Origin: an uncultured Campylobacter sp.
Lineage (GTDB): Bacteria > Campylobacterota > Campylobacteria > Campylobacterales > Campylobacteraceae
Direction of reading: 5' to 3'
DNA: 64,000 nt
Assembly (NCBI GenBank): GCA_945873855.1
Contig: CAMCEN010000003.1
Location: 1 to 64,000 of the forward strand
The notes beneath the pieces are model-generated. The model saw only the letters and a list, made by a program, of their open reading frames with translations, had not been told where the DNA came from and did not search any database. Both the position numbers and the translations under genes were made by a program. Positions 63,785-64,000 of this stretch are shown here, piece by piece (the first letter of the stretch is position 1; every line of letters begins with the position of its first letter).

Positions 63785-64000
63785 CTATGTTTTTTTTGCT
63801 TCGCATCCGTTGGTTGCTTGCTTTTTGGGGGTTAGGGGGTATTTTTTTACCTAGGAATTCTAGAATTCCTTAAACTAGAATTCCCTAAACTAGAATTCCT
63901 AGCAAAATTCTAGAATTCCTAAAACTAGAATTCCTAAAACTAGAATTTCTAGTAAAATTCTAGAATTCCTAGCAAAACTCTAGAATTTCTTAAACTAGAA
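63785..64000. repeat. Composite repeat block at the right end
   Basis: TTGCTTCGCATCCGTTGGTTGCTTGC (63798-63823), then GGGGGTTAGGGGGTATTTTT (63826-63845), then a palindrome array to the window end. The module order (TTGCTTCGC - G-rich - palindromes) mirrors, inverted, that of 41486-41796. The 63672-63784 part holds only AT-rich sequence with the likely parA promoter. Confidence 0.85.

Overview
The window reads as a chromosomal segment of a Campylobacter species (Campylobacterota). The genes are AT-rich with short Shine-Dalgarno sites. The gene order fliR - acidic protein - gmk - tatA - argS, the thrS-infC pair, flaG-fliD-fliS, the CmeABC-type efflux pump, pseB and the tmRNA tag ANNVKFAPAYAKAA all match what is known of that genus. 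The species cannot be fixed from the sequence. The two runs of flagellar genes indicate a flagellated organism.

Layout. 0-1 kb: a 5'-truncated ABC ATPase and a decayed transposase. 1-2.1 kb: periplasmic asparaginase. 2.1-5.2 kb: flgD-flgE with a sigma-54 type promoter. 5.2-12.5 kb: a periplasmic disulfide enzyme, a YceI protein and the cmeABC-like pump. 12.7-16.3 kb: two paralogous c-type cytochromes and ADP-heptose genes (gmhB-hldD-hldE). 16.5-23.5 kb: thrS-infC, a gamma-carbonic-anhydrase-like protein, a small DUF2892 gene with a TTG start, a Na/Pi cotransporter, dut, thiS and a TDT/SLAC1 transporter. 23.7-29.5 kb: the flagellar cap operon flaG-fliD-fliS-fliT-like with a sigma-28 type promoter, rsmD-like, pseB, a PseH-like acetyltransferase and tRNA-Asn. 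29.5-41.5 kb: ppx/gppA, a two-component system, folB-like, plsY, a PilZ protein, a DASS transporter, comF, a lipoprotein, lepA and an M48 peptidase. 41.9-45 kb: an accessory patch with two related membrane proteins, a broken lipase-like gene and two helical proteins of unknown function. 45.2-45.7 kb: five tRNAs (Pro, His, Arg, Arg, Leu). 45.9-47.2 kb: a decayed DUF2779 gene. 47.4-60.7 kb: housekeeping genes plus SRP RNA, tRNA-Val, fliR and two very acidic repeat proteins. 60.9-61.2 kb: tmRNA. 61.2-63.7 kb: an accessory segment with a frameshifted DUF6194 gene, a flagellin remnant, an unrecognised fragment, and a ParA / DNA-binding / small membrane protein operon.

The dominant feature is a short palindrome, GGAATTCTAGAATTCC and variants (essentially repeats of the 8-mer TAGAATTC). 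By eye it occurs well over a hundred times, in nearly every longer intergenic space, at operon ends, between two tRNA genes and even across the start of cmeC. I did not see it in about 2.6 kb after the tmRNA, so that segment probably arrived later or had a separate history. Beside these short palindromes lie at least two ~200-nt imperfect palindromes (37.3 kb and 50.9 kb). They share conserved internal blocks while their outer stems differ in sequence but still pair, the pattern expected of a conserved structured RNA or hairpin element. Other dispersed modules are TTGCTTCGCATCCGCTGG, GGGGGTTAGGGGG and a GTCATTGCGAGGGAGC repeat.

All assignments come from reading the sequence and recalled family features. 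No searches or folding programs were run.
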